This document shows positions 8,478 through 17,500 of a stretch of 38,573 nt of DNA, piece by piece. This DNA is from Candidatus Aenigmatarchaeota archaeon (lineage in GTDB: Archaea; Aenigmatarchaeota; Aenigmatarchaeia; JACPZZ01), in the NCBI GenBank assembly GCA_016195275.1, contig JACPZZ010000027.1, positions 1 to 38,573 on the forward strand, in the 5' to 3' direction. Below the pieces are notes generated by a model. That model saw nothing but the letters and a program-made list of their open reading frames with translations. It made no database searches and was not told the origin of the DNA. Position 1 is the first letter of the stretch. Each line of letters begins with the position of its first letter. A program made the position numbers and the translations under genes.

Positions 8478-9362
8478 ATGAACGGTCTGCCTCTGGTCAA
8501 ACAGGGAAAAGTGCGCAATGTCTACGACGCGGGCGACGGCAAACTTGTTTTGGAATCTACGGACAGACTGTCCGCTTTCGATATAGTTCTCGCAGATACG
8601 ATCCCGTACAAAGGCGAAGTTCTTAATGGTTTGTCGGCGCACCATCTGCAAATGACACAAACAGGCGGAATTCATACACACTACATAAGAAAATCCGACG
8701 ACAGGGGCATGCTCGTTTACAAATTGGACATGATACCTGTTGAAATTATAGTGCGCAGTTATTTGTACGGTTCTGCGTGGGACAGATACGGGAGAGGCGA
8801 GTTTGACCTTCCCAAAGGTACAGAACCGCGAAAAGGTGCGAAATTTCCTTACACTGTAGTTGAATTTACTACAAAACTGGAAGCAAGCGACAGGCCGATA
8901 GATACGGACGAAATCCTGCGCAATGGCTGGATGACGCGTGCTGAATTGGGTCACGTAATAGAAATTGCAAAGTATGTGCATGATATTGTAGCCGAAGGCG
9001 CGGCCAGAGACGGCATATTACTTGCGGATGAAAAAATGGAATTCGGAAGAAATCCCGAATTGGCCAATGTGCCGATTCTGGGAGACGAACTCGGAACTCC
9101 GGATTCGGCAAGATTTTGGGACGCACTTCTGTACGCAGAAAATTTTGAAGCGGGCAGGGACCAGCCAAGTTACGACAAGCAGTTTGTGCGCGATCATCTT
9201 TTGCACGAGCGCGGCTGGGACAAACAACGACCCGCACCAGGGACACGCCTGACTGAACCTCTGCTAACGCGTGAAGTTGTTGCAAAAACATCGGAAAAAT
9301 ACCTCGAGGCAAGGGAAAGGATAATTGGCGGGTACAATTCGATTGGTGCAGTGCTCCGATAG
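8478..9362 (+). CDS. purC: SAICAR synthetase
   Basis: Phosphoribosylaminoimidazole-succinocarboxamide synthase, which joins CAIR and aspartate using ATP. It has 294 residues, close to the longer bacterial/eukaryote-like form. The N-terminus LVKQGKVRNVYDAGDGKL holds the ATP-binding loop; STDRLSAFD, VEIIVRSYLYGSAWDRY and LADEKMEFG with ILGDELGTPDSARFW are the classic PurC motifs, with YDKQFVRDHL near the end. The start ATG is preceded by GGAAAGGA. It is followed 20 bases later by purE in the same direction, so the two steps are probably one transcript. The stop is TAG. Confidence 0.95.
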   Translation: MNGLPLVKQGKVRNVYDAGDGKLVLESTDRLSAFDIVLADTIPYKGEVLNGLSAHHLQMTQTGGIHTHYIRKSDDRGMLVYKLDMIPVEIIVRSYLYGSAWDRYGRGEFDLPKGTEPRKGAKFPYTVVEFTTKLEASDRPIDTDEILRNGWMTRAELGHVIEIAKYVHDIVAEGAARDGILLADEKMEFGRNPELANVPILGDELGTPDSARFWDALLYAENFEAGRDQPSYDKQFVRDHLLHERGWDKQRPAPGTRLTEPLLTREVVAKTSEKYLEARERIIGGYNSIGAVLR

Positions 9363-9382
9363 TTTTACGGGAGGATGTTTTC

Positions 9383-9907
9383 ATGAGTTCCATGGCAATG
9401 CTGATAATGGGTTCGGAATCGGACCTGGAAGAAGCCTTCAGGATCGAGGAAAGGCTGGTGGGTTTTCATGTTGATGTGAAGCGGCATATACTATCCGCGC
9501 ACAGAAACACAATTGAGGTCTTGGACACTGTTTTTGCCGCAGACAAAGAGCACTCGCCTTTAGTTTACGTGGCGTGTGCGGGCAAGAAACCGGATCTTGG
9601 CCCTGTGATTGCAGGTAATACAGACAACCCTGTTGTTGCTTATGTCAAAAAGACTGATCCCGATGCTTTCTATACGCATCACCTGCTTTCCTCTTTGGAT
9701 ACTCCACCCGGGATTTCTCTTGCAGTTTTCACCGATCCCGCCAATACTGCATTGTACGTTGCCAAGATCATAGGAACGTGGGACGCTGGCGTGAGGGAAG
9801 CCTCCCAGGCGTACCGTATTAGCAGGGCCATGTCTAATATAATCTCAAACACGACGTACGGTAGAATGACTACTGGTGAATTGGGGGGTCAATTGGGAAA
9901 ACGCTGA
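9383..9907 (+). CDS. purE: Class II PurE (AIR carboxylase)
   Basis: Phosphoribosylaminoimidazole carboxylase of 174 residues, directly after purC with a GGGAGG ribosome site 8 bases before the ATG. The N-terminal MGSESDLEE and the ILSAHRNT substrate loop are standard PurE. The central segment VACAGKKPDLGPVIAGNT lacks the GGAAHLPGM sequence of bacterial class I PurE and resembles the animal-type VAGRSNGLGPVMSGNT. Class II enzymes carboxylate AIR directly with CO2 and need no PurK, and no purK is seen in the window. The class call rests on this loop and is fairly strong. Confidence 0.88.
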   Translation: MSSMAMLIMGSESDLEEAFRIEERLVGFHVDVKRHILSAHRNTIEVLDTVFAADKEHSPLVYVACAGKKPDLGPVIAGNTDNPVVAYVKKTDPDAFYTHHLLSSLDTPPGISLAVFTDPANTALYVAKIIGTWDAGVREASQAYRISRAMSNIISNTTYGRMTTGELGGQLGKR

Positions 9908-9929
9908 TGAAAACCTGTATTTCAGGGAG

Positions 9930-10154
9930 CTATTTCAAAACAGTCTGGCCTTTCGCCAGTTCTATAACCTTTTTCACATCACCGGAAAACACTTTGCTCG
10001 CCCACAGCACCTCCAGCCCTGTGATTCTTCCGTCTTTTGATACGTCTATGATTATGCCGTTTGGCAACTCAACGCTTTTCCAGTAATGCCCCTTTGTTAT
10101 TCTTACGCCTAAAACATCTTCTTCGTCATCATACCAGATCGTTTTCTCTTTCAT
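9930..10154 (-). CDS. DUF2283 family small protein
   Basis: A 74-residue protein from the ATG at 10154 (MKEKTIWYDDEEDVLGVRI), with the YDxExDxLxVR opening and NGIIIDVSKDGRITGLEVL core of the DUF2283 family, whose function is unknown. It lies tail to tail with purE and reads in the same direction as purA. Its last seven residues, KGQTVLK, and the matching DNA are the same as the end of PurA, through a 24-base direct repeat. The usual family does not need such a tail, so the C-terminus was probably acquired by copying or insertion at the purA end. Confidence 0.8.
   Translation of the reverse strand: MKEKTIWYDDEEDVLGVRITKGHYWKSVELPNGIIIDVSKDGRITGLEVLWASKVFSGDVKKVIELAKGQTVLK
9931..9954 (-). repeat. 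Direct repeat copy A: duplicated purA 3' tail
   Basis: A 24-base sequence beginning TATTTCAAAACAG and ending GGCCTTTC is identical to 10278-10301. Read on the minus strand it encodes GQTVLK plus most of the stop. Here it forms the end of the DUF2283 gene. Confidence 0.9.
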
Positions 10155-10276
10155 GCTAATCAAGCCAAAATGCTGTGATTATTTTTACTTTCCCGATATT
10201 CTTTTTGTGTTTTCCAGTGTTTGGAATAAATTAACTCCACAGACTCTATTCATCCTTGATATTTTTAAAACAAGCT

Positions 10277-11698
10277 TTATTTCAAAACAGTCTGGCCTTT
10301 CCACGGCCCGATGCTGACAGCTGAAATTTCGAAGTCCGGGACGCCTGACAAATCTCTTAACAAAGTTTCTACGCTTTCAATATAAGCTCTGGCGTTTGGT
10401 GGTAAAGCGTTAAAACCGTTTTTTCTTCCGGAGTTCACGATGTCACGCCTGTTCATCCTTTCAATACGCCCGGCAGGTTCTAACACTGGTATTGCCCGCT
10501 CCAAAACCCTGGCGTCTGTGGGAAATTGTGTGGTTCTTTTACCGTCTATTTCGTATGCGACGCAAATCATCGGTTTTTTAACAGCGCTTAAAACATCCAT
10601 CTTTGTGAGATATCCTTTCAATATTTCACCGTTTATGATCGCGTAAGCAGTTGCAACAGCGTCAAACCAGCCCGTCCTTCTCGCACGCCCGGTGGTTGTG
10701 CCGAACTCGAGACCTTTTTGTCTCAGAAGTTCGCCGGTGCTATTTTTCAGTTCTGTAGGGAAAGGCCCTCCGCCCACCCGTGTTGTGTAAGCCTTAATCA
10801 CGCCCCAGAATCCGTTTTCCCTGTCCGCATATCTTGAAAGGCCTGCGTCTGCAAGCGTGGCGCCTGCCGTTGTCCTCGAAGACGTAACGTATGGAACCGT
10901 TCCTACATCCCGGTCTAAAAGAACGCCTTGCGCACCTTCGACTAAAATTCTTTTTCCGCTTCTGGCAAATTGTTGCAGCATGATCGATGTATCACCCGCT
11001 ATGTGGGGCGCTAATTTTTGCCCCGCACCGAAAAGCTCCTCAACTATGGAATCGCAATATTCGTCAATCCCGTTTGCGGGCGAAAGAATTTCAATCGGTG
11101 CCAGCTCGCGTCTTGCACGCTCCTCCGCAGTCTTTTTTTCTATCTCACCCATCTCCAATAATTGCGCCTGGTGCACATGCACGTAATTTGCAACCTTTTC
11201 CGCAAGAGTTTGCCTGTCCAAAAGGTCGCGGACAGTGATCAGTTCTCTCCTGTTGGCCTTACTCTCATAAGCTGGTCCCATCCCCTGTCTTGTTGTTCCG
11301 ATAGCAGTCCCGTTTGTTTCCCCGTAGCCGTCCAGGGCGCGGTGAGCCCTTGTTATGACAGCGATTCGTGAATCGATTAAAACGACAGAAGGGTCATCAA
11401 CCTGCTGCATTTCATCGTATAATAAATTCGGATTAACAACCATTCCCGCAGTCATCACAGAAGGTTTTCTGAACGCTGCTCCGGACGGAACTTGGTGAAA
11501 CGCATATTTTTTGCCGTTGACCATTACAGTATGTCCGGAATTGGGTCCGCCCTGAGACCTGACGAAAATATCGTTGTATTGTGCGAGATCGCTGACAAAT
11601 TTTCCTTTTCCTTCGTCGCCCCACTGCGAGCCTACAACAACGCCTACGCCTTTCCAGATGTATCTTACCCATAAAGAATCCAAATCGTTTTTAGGCAA
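10277..11698 (-). CDS. purA: Adenylosuccinate synthetase
   Basis: GTP-dependent ligase that joins IMP and aspartate, the first step to AMP. The P-loop GSQWGDEGKGK and the GGPNSGHT motif are near the N-terminus; IGTTRQGMGPAY, EGAQGVLLD, TTGRARRTGWFD and SIGPWKGQT follow. It has 473 residues, somewhat longer than the common 340-430, with extra residues in the middle. No ATG lies in frame before the P-loop. The start taken is TTG at 11698, which sits about 24 bases after a TTTATTTA box, the spacing expected of a leaderless archaeal transcript; a TTG a few codons later is also possible. An out-of-frame ATG lies inside this stretch. Confidence 0.93.
   Translation of the reverse strand: MPKNDLDSLWVRYIWKGVGVVVGSQWGDEGKGKFVSDLAQYNDIFVRSQGGPNSGHTVMVNGKKYAFHQVPSGAAFRKPSVMTAGMVVNPNLLYDEMQQVDDPSVVLIDSRIAVITRAHRALDGYGETNGTAIGTTRQGMGPAYESKANRRELITVRDLLDRQTLAEKVANYVHVHQAQLLEMGEIEKKTAEERARRELAPIEILSPANGIDEYCDSIVEELFGAGQKLAPHIAGDTSIMLQQFARSGKRILVEGAQGVLLDRDVGTVPYVTSSRTTAGATLADAGLSRYADRENGFWGVIKAYTTRVGGGPFPTELKNSTGELLRQKGLEFGTTTGRARRTGWFDAVATAYAIINGEILKGYLTKMDVLSAVKKPMICVAYEIDGKRTTQFPTDARVLERAIPVLEPAGRIERMNRRDIVNSGRKNGFNALPPNARAYIESVETLLRDLSGVPDFEISAVSIGPWKGQTVLK
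10278..10301 (-). repeat. Direct repeat copy B: purA 3' tail
   Basis: Second copy of the 24-base repeat, at the natural end of purA. PurA proteins typically close with a GP-x-x-x-QT-like sequence, so this copy is likely the original and 9931-9954 the derived one. The 323 bases between them hold the DUF2283 gene and its upstream region. Confidence 0.9.
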
Positions 11699-11754
11699 TA
11701 AGTTTTCCCACGCTAAATAAAGCTGTTCAGGGATTTAAGTGTTTGGTCAAGCCT

Positions 11755-13266
11755 TCAGTCTGGTGTTACGTCGTGCACGCCGCCTTCTTTTATGGATCCG
11801 GCAGAAAGTATTTGCAAAACCGATTTGTCGTGCAGTTCTTTTATAGTCGCGCATCCGGCCTTTCTCATCCCGTCCTTTATCATCGCTTTCGCCTGCGCAA
11901 GGTGATTTTTCAATGTTCCTGCGTACGCTACCCACGCCTCAACGCCTTCCGGGAAATCGTTTTGGCCGTACCGGCCTGCGATCATCCACTCCTTAGCCTT
12001 GTCCGACCCTTCGCCCCAGTATGGTTTTTCGCGCACTTCGACAGCTTTTCCATCCACAATCCTTGCTATTGTCCTTACCTTTGTCGGTGTTTCATCGCAA
12101 CCGGCAAGATATTTTCCTGCCATCACAGCATCAGCACCCAACGCCCATGCCACGGTTATGTCCTTCGCAACCCGTATGCCGCCGTCAGCGATAACAGGAA
12201 CGTAAACGCCGGTTTTCTTGTAATAATCGTCCCGTGCATTTGCAACTTCTATGATGGATGTGCCTTGTCCCCTTCCAACGCCGATCTGCTCCTGAGTTAT
12301 GCATATGCTTCCAGGCCCCATGCCTATCTTGACCGCATCCGCGCCGTTCTCGGCCAAAAAGTCAAAACCTTCTTTGGTAACAATGTTTCCTCCAACAATT
12401 GGGATATTTGGAAATTCCTTTTTTACAAACTGCAGGGTTTCCTTTACATAATCTGTATGGCCCTGCGAAGTGTCTATGAAAAGTATGTCCGCACCAGCCT
12501 CAATCATAGCCTTTGTCCTCTCCCTGTAATCCGAGGTGTTGATGGCCGCGCCAACAAGGTATCTTTTGTCCGAGTCCAAAGCCGCCAAAGGTTTGTCGAT
12601 GTGGTGGTCTACGTCCTTCTTGAACACTATATGTTTCAATTTTCCGTCCCGCGTTATTATCGGCAGCGAGCCATGATGGCCCTCGACAAGCTTTTCGTAC
12701 GCAGCCGCAAGATTGTCCTTAATCTCGTCGTCATAAGCAACAGCAATTTTTTCTATCGGAAGCATGCGGTCTTTGACCGTCAGGCCCGCGTGCCTTTTCC
12801 TGTCAAAGTCGTTTTTTGTTATATAACCAAGCAAAACGCCGCCGCTGTCGACGACAGGAAACGTCGAATAGCTGCGCTCATTGGCAAGCGCTATCACCTC
12901 GCTTATAGGCGCATCAGGCGAAACAGTATGCGGTATCACAAACCCCGCGCGGTAGCGCTTTACCTCTTTGATCATTTTTGCCTGCTTTTCAATGGGTTGG
13001 CTGCAGAAAATGACGCCCAACCCGCCTTCCTGCGCCATGCTTATAGCCATTTCCGAGCCTGTAACGGATTGCATGGCCGCGCTTAACAGCGCAAAATTTA
13101 ATTTTATTTTTGGATGCTGGCCTGCAGAGAATTTTGTAAGTTGTGATGAGAAATCGGTATTGCCTGAAGTCATTTCTTTTGTTTTATATCCAGGAAGCAT
13201 TATCAGCTGTTGCAGTTCAAATTCTGATAAAGCATGAGAAGGAGATTCTATGATCTCTTTTGCCAT
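11755..13266 (-). CDS. guaB: Inosine-5'-monophosphate dehydrogenase
   Basis: NAD-dependent oxidation of IMP to XMP, the committed step to GMP. It has 503 residues. The catalytic barrel is interrupted by two CBS domains (about residues 95-225, with VIPHTVSPDAPISEVIALA and the second repeat after KDRMLPIEK). The active loop GMGPGSICITQEQIGVG holds the catalytic Cys, preceded by FIDTSQGH and followed by VPVIADGGIRVAKDI. The flap keeps the Arg-Tyr pair (AGRYGQ), which favours IMP dehydrogenase over GMP reductase. It reads in the same direction as purA with 56 bases between them. Confidence 0.94.
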   Translation of the reverse strand: MAKEIIESPSHALSEFELQQLIMLPGYKTKEMTSGNTDFSSQLTKFSAGQHPKIKLNFALLSAAMQSVTGSEMAISMAQEGGLGVIFCSQPIEKQAKMIKEVKRYRAGFVIPHTVSPDAPISEVIALANERSYSTFPVVDSGGVLLGYITKNDFDRKRHAGLTVKDRMLPIEKIAVAYDDEIKDNLAAAYEKLVEGHHGSLPIITRDGKLKHIVFKKDVDHHIDKPLAALDSDKRYLVGAAINTSDYRERTKAMIEAGADILFIDTSQGHTDYVKETLQFVKKEFPNIPIVGGNIVTKEGFDFLAENGADAVKIGMGPGSICITQEQIGVGRGQGTSIIEVANARDDYYKKTGVYVPVIADGGIRVAKDITVAWALGADAVMAGKYLAGCDETPTKVRTIARIVDGKAVEVREKPYWGEGSDKAKEWMIAGRYGQNDFPEGVEAWVAYAGTLKNHLAQAKAMIKDGMRKAGCATIKELHDKSVLQILSAGSIKEGGVHDVTPD

Positions 13267-13316
13267 TTTAAAATTAGAGATCTAAGGTTTAAATCTTTAG
13301 GCGGTTTCTAAATTTT

Positions 13317-13397
13317 ATGGCTTATACAGGCAGGCACGTTGCAGTCGGCTTGACATCGGATTACGAACCTGTTCTATTAGTGAAAAACAAAGGCTGA
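13317..13397 (+). pseudogene. Possible N-terminal remnant of IMP cyclohydrolase PurO
   Basis: A 26-codon frame, MAYTGRHVAVGLTSDYEPVL..., divergent from guaB and ending just before the VOC gene. The YxGRxxAVG pattern resembles the first strands of archaeal PurO (Y-x-G-R-x-L-x-V-G-x-T). Only this opening is left; the SSRSFPNR active-site block of PurO is absent. At this length similarity could be chance, but the location inside a purine block next to guaB makes a decayed purO reasonable. Confidence 0.35.
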
Positions 13398-13398
13398 T

Positions 13399-13848
13399 CT
13401 AATTTTTAGGGTGGGATGCAGACTTTTCCATATCCAGAGGCTCCGAAATGCCTTTCCAGAATTTTCTTACATGCCGTGTATCGATATAGACTTCAATTCC
13501 GTTCCCGTCAGGGTCTGAAAAATAAATCACCTTGCTTATGCCATGGTCAATAGGCGTCATTGGCACACTGGCGTCTTTGAGCTTCTTGTATATTTCTGCA
13601 AGCCCCTTCGAACTGTCAAGCTCTATGGCAAAATGATAAAGGCCTACGGAATTACCAGGCTGTTTTATTGCGTCATCAACCTGCTGCAGCGCAACGTCAT
13701 GGTGTTTTTCGCCGAATGTAAGGAAAACATACTTGCCGTGCACGCGCTCTGTAACTTTTAACCCCAATGTTTCTGCGTAAAACTTTTCAGCCTTCTTCAA
13801 ATCGGATACTTTTATGTGTACATGGCCTATGCATGCAGTTTTAGCCAT
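13399..13848 (-). CDS. VOC superfamily protein (glyoxalase / extradiol dioxygenase-like)
   Basis: A 149-residue protein with two babbabbb-type modules of the vicinal oxygen chelate fold. Probable metal ligands are His in IGHVHIKV (residue 9 or 11), His in LYHFAIEL and Glu in GIEVYID, matching single-metal VOC enzymes. The FSDPDGNGIEVY block is typical of glyoxalase/bleomycin-resistance and catechol dioxygenase relatives. The substrate cannot be told from the sequence. The start ATG at 13848 is the only good one. Its neighbours (guaB, VapBC) give no clue to its role. Confidence 0.82.
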   Translation of the reverse strand: MAKTACIGHVHIKVSDLKKAEKFYAETLGLKVTERVHGKYVFLTFGEKHHDVALQQVDDAIKQPGNSVGLYHFAIELDSSKGLAEIYKKLKDASVPMTPIDHGISKVIYFSDPDGNGIEVYIDTRHVRKFWKGISEPLDMEKSASHPKN

Positions 13849-13932
13849 TTTACCATTTAATATCTGTGGCTGCAGTTAAATTAACCCCTGCCAAATCATT
13901 AAACTTATAAATTATAAATTACATATATTTGC

Positions 13933-14142
13933 ATGAAAAACCTCGTAATGATAGGCGTTGAACGGGAAACGCTTGATAGGCTGAAGAAGCTGAAAGAGGA
14001 AGAGAACGCGAAAAACATGGACGAGATAATAAGGAAGCTGATAGAAAAAGGGACCATGAAATCCATGTTCGGCGTAGACAGGGGGATAAAGAAACTGACG
14101 CAAAAGGAGCACGAAGAAATGACGAGAGATGCGCATGGATGA
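13933..14142 (+). CDS. vapB: VapB-type antitoxin
   Basis: A 69-residue basic/acidic protein with an N-terminal beta strand (NLVMIGVERETLDRLKKLKEEE) and two helices (MDEIIRKLIEKG), the plan of a ribbon-helix-helix DNA-binding antitoxin. It overlaps the next gene, a PIN toxin, by 14 bases. A/T-rich repeats TTATAAATTATAAATT just upstream contain the likely TATA box and possibly the operator for autoregulation. The C-terminal part would wrap the toxin. Confidence 0.75.
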   Translation: MKNLVMIGVERETLDRLKKLKEEENAKNMDEIIRKLIEKGTMKSMFGVDRGIKKLTQKEHEEMTRDAHG

Positions 14143-14527
14143 CCCGAAAGCCGTCCTCGATTCTTTCGCGTGGTTTGAGTATTTCTGCGGCTCCGGAAAG
14201 GGCATGTCGATAAAGGAAACAGTGGAATCAGGCGGTTCTGTCACGCCTTCTATAGTTGTCGCAGAACTGACTGAAAAGTACAGGAGAATCGGGAAAGACT
14301 TTGCCAAGAACCTGGCCTTCATCAGACTGAAAAGCAATATCATTGCGCTTGATGAGGAAATAGCAAGAGCAGCTGGCGAGATAAATTTTGAGAGGAAGAA
14401 GAAAGTCCGGAATTGGGGGATGGCTGATTCAATAATACTCGCCACTGCAAGGTCTGTAAATGGCATCGTAATAACAGGCGACGAGCATTTTAAGGATCTG
14501 AAAAGCGAGGTAAGGATGTTGAAATGA
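14129..14527 (+). CDS. vapC: VapC-type PIN-domain toxin
   Basis: PIN-domain ribonuclease of about 130-132 residues. The acidic residues expected in the active site are visible: D in AVLDSFAWFEYF (the opening Asp), E in VVAELTEKY, D in WGMADSIILATA and D in VITGDEHF. The start can be ATG 14129 or ATG 14135; both overlap vapB. These enzymes cut tRNA or rRNA when the antitoxin is lost. The pair lies directly upstream of smc with 68 bases between. Confidence 0.85.
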   Translation: MRMDDPKAVLDSFAWFEYFCGSGKGMSIKETVESGGSVTPSIVVAELTEKYRRIGKDFAKNLAFIRLKSNIIALDEEIARAAGEINFERKKKVRNWGMADSIILATARSVNGIVITGDEHFKDLKSEVRMLK

Positions 14528-14595
14528 TAATATGACATATATACAGCCCTTTTACAGTGAAGTCAGTGTAAAAGCGCTGGCGGAAAAGTGACGGT

Positions 14596-17500
14596 ATGAC
14601 TTACATACAACGCCTCGTTATGCAGGGCTTCAAGAGCTTTAACAAAAAAATAGCCATACCTTTCTCCCAGACGTTCAGCGTCGTATGCGGCCCGAACGGA
14701 TCGGGGAAATGCCTCCACCCACACTCTAAAGTCGTTTTGGCTAACGGTAAGCTAGTGGAAATAGGCCCGTTCGTGGAAGAAGAGTTGGAAAAGTCCGCCT
14801 ATGTAAAGAAGCTGGATGATGGGTTTATTTGCCCCAACTATAGTGGAATCGAAGTTTTTACCATAAGATCCGACATGAAGTTGGAAAAGACCAGGCCGTC
14901 CGCCTTCATAAAAAGAAAATCTCCCAGAAAATTATTGAGAATAAAAACCCAAAGCGGTAGAGAAGTTGTTGCGACAAAATACCATCCGTTGTTTACTTTC
15001 TCGAATGGTAGGATGAACAGCCTCAAAGCGGAAGAACTGAAAGTGGGCCTAAAGATAGCGACCCCTAGGGTATTGGACACAAAACCGAACAACAATCTCG
15101 ATTTGTCGAGTTTCACCGAAAGTGATGAGGTTCGGGCGTCAATAACACCGGAACTCGACGAAGAGGTTAGATGGATAATTCATTCCTCCGGCCTCACCCA
15201 CGCGGAGTTCGGCGAAAGGTATGGAGTACCATACAATTCAATAAAAGGGTTTTTGGAAGGCCAACCTATGAAAATGGGTGAGATGGCAAGAACCTTGGCC
15301 GCAGGCTGCTCTGAGACGCCTGTTCGCGCAACATATTCTCATCAGAGGTTAATGAAAATACCCACTGTAATCAGCGAAGGAATATCCAGGTTCTTGGGTT
15401 ACATAATATCCGAGGGCAGTTCCACCTCTGCAAATCATGTTCGGTTCGTCAATGAGGACAATGGGATGGCCATAGATTTCTGCGATATATCGAAAATGGA
15501 ATTCGGGTTGGATGCAAACGTTTTCAATTATAAACCTCACGCTAAGGATGTAATTGTGTTTTCAAAACCGCTCCAAGTCTATCTTGAAAAAGTATTCCAA
15601 TTTAAACGCGGTTCCAAATCCGCGGAAAAGGTTGTTCCGTCAGCGGTCATGACAGCCGAAAACGGAATAGTGGCGAGTTTCCTTGGAGGATTGTTCGACG
15701 GCGATGGATATCTGCATGCATGTAAAATGAAAAATAAAAACCACGTTTATTTCGAATACGCGACTGCGAGCAAAGAGCTAGCGAAAGGAGTTCAAACGCT
15801 GCTTCTCAGATTGGGGATAATCTCTACGATAAAAGAAAAACTGAAAAAAGCCACCAATTCCGAAATGCAGAAAAAAAGATATTATTCGTTGTATGTGTAC
15901 GGTGGAATGACCAAAAAATTAGTCGAAAAAATAGCTTTCAGAAACAAGAAAAAAATCGAAACAAGCCGCAAGATCATGAATTTGAATTTGCCCACAAACC
16001 CCAATATGGATTTGATACCCGGTTTGAACGGGGTAGTAAAAGAATTCCTTAAGTCGGCTGGGATCAGCATAAAAAAGATAAGGAAAGAGTACCCGAAAGT
16101 CGCTGCGTATTACGAGAACAGGTGCGAATGCAGTGCGGGAGGCCTACAAGAAGTGCTGGAAGTTGTGAAAAAATATGGAAATCCGGATTATGACAAGATT
16201 CTCGGCGACGTACTACAGCAAGCATCGTCTTCTGACATATTTTGGGACAAGATAATTGAATTGGAGGAGATGGATTCCGATACAGAATGGGTATATGATC
16301 TTTCTGTGGAGGGAACACATAATTTTGTAGCCGAAAATATAGTTGTTCACAACAGCAACATCAACGACGCCATCTGTTTCGTTCTAGGCCGCACCTCGGC
16401 CAAGTCGATGCGCGCAGAGCGTTTGCACGAACTAATATTCCATGGCGGAAAGGGCAAAGAACCTGCGGAAATAGCATCTGTTACACTATATTTGGATAAT
16501 TCGAAAAAGGAATTTCCCTTCGAGCAGGACTTTATCACCGTGACGAGAAAAGTTAACAAAAACGGGGCGACCGTTTACAAGCTCAACGATGAAACGGTGA
16601 CGCGCCAGCAGGTTTTGGACACATTGGCCGCAGCCAGAATCTTCCCGGACGGCTACAACATCGTTCTTCAGGGGGATGTAACGCAAATCATAGAGATGGA
16701 CCCGCTTGAAAGGCGCGCCGTTATCGATGAAATAGCCGGCATAAAGGAGTACGATGAAAAGAAGGCGAAATCTGAAAAGGAGTTTGAAAAGGTTGAGCAG
16801 AAATTAAAAGAGGTCGGCGTTGTTCTGAAAGAGCGCGACGAAACATACAAAAAACTGCAGGAAGAGCGCGACGCTGCGCTGAAATACCAGAGTATGACAA
16901 ACGAACTGAAAAAGCTGCGCGCATCCATTGCAAACAAAAGATTAACGCAATCGGAGCAATCGTTCTCATCGTTAACAAGCGAGGTTGAGGCAAAGGAAAA
17001 AGCTGCCGAGGAGATGAGCGCGAAGCTCACAGAACTGGACACAGACATAGATAAAAAGGAGCAGGAACTTGAGCTTTTAATGAAAACTCTCTTCGAACGT
17101 TCCAAAAAAATCAAGATCGTGCGTGATGTCGAAGAACTTCGTGCAAAAATCCTGCGGATCAATGATAAGATTGAATACGACAAACGCGAACTTTCGCGTT
17201 TAGACATGATAATATCCCGCCTTGAAGGCATAAGCGGAGATCAGGAATCGCGTTCTGTTACCGAAGTGCTGAAACTGGGCAAGCCGGGCGTTTATGGAAC
17301 AATCGCTTCTTTATTGCGCGTCCAACCCCAATACCAGACAGCCATTGAGGTTGCCGCAGGCCCGCATATCAACGACCTTATTGTTGATAACGAAGCCACG
17401 GCCATCGAGTGCGTTAATTTTCTTAAGAACAACAAAATCGGCCGCGCAACATTCCTGCCGCTGAATAAAATACAGGATCGCCTGACTTCGTTGTCGCACT

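Noticed and set aside
11743-13086. Long plus-strand frame of 447 codons opposite guaB
   Set aside because: It lies wholly over guaB on the other strand; its translation has no family features, whereas guaB shows complete IMP dehydrogenase motifs.
16668-17231. Serine-rich minus-strand frame within smc
   Set aside because: Antisense of a Lys/Glu-rich coiled coil; such composition is expected by complementarity.
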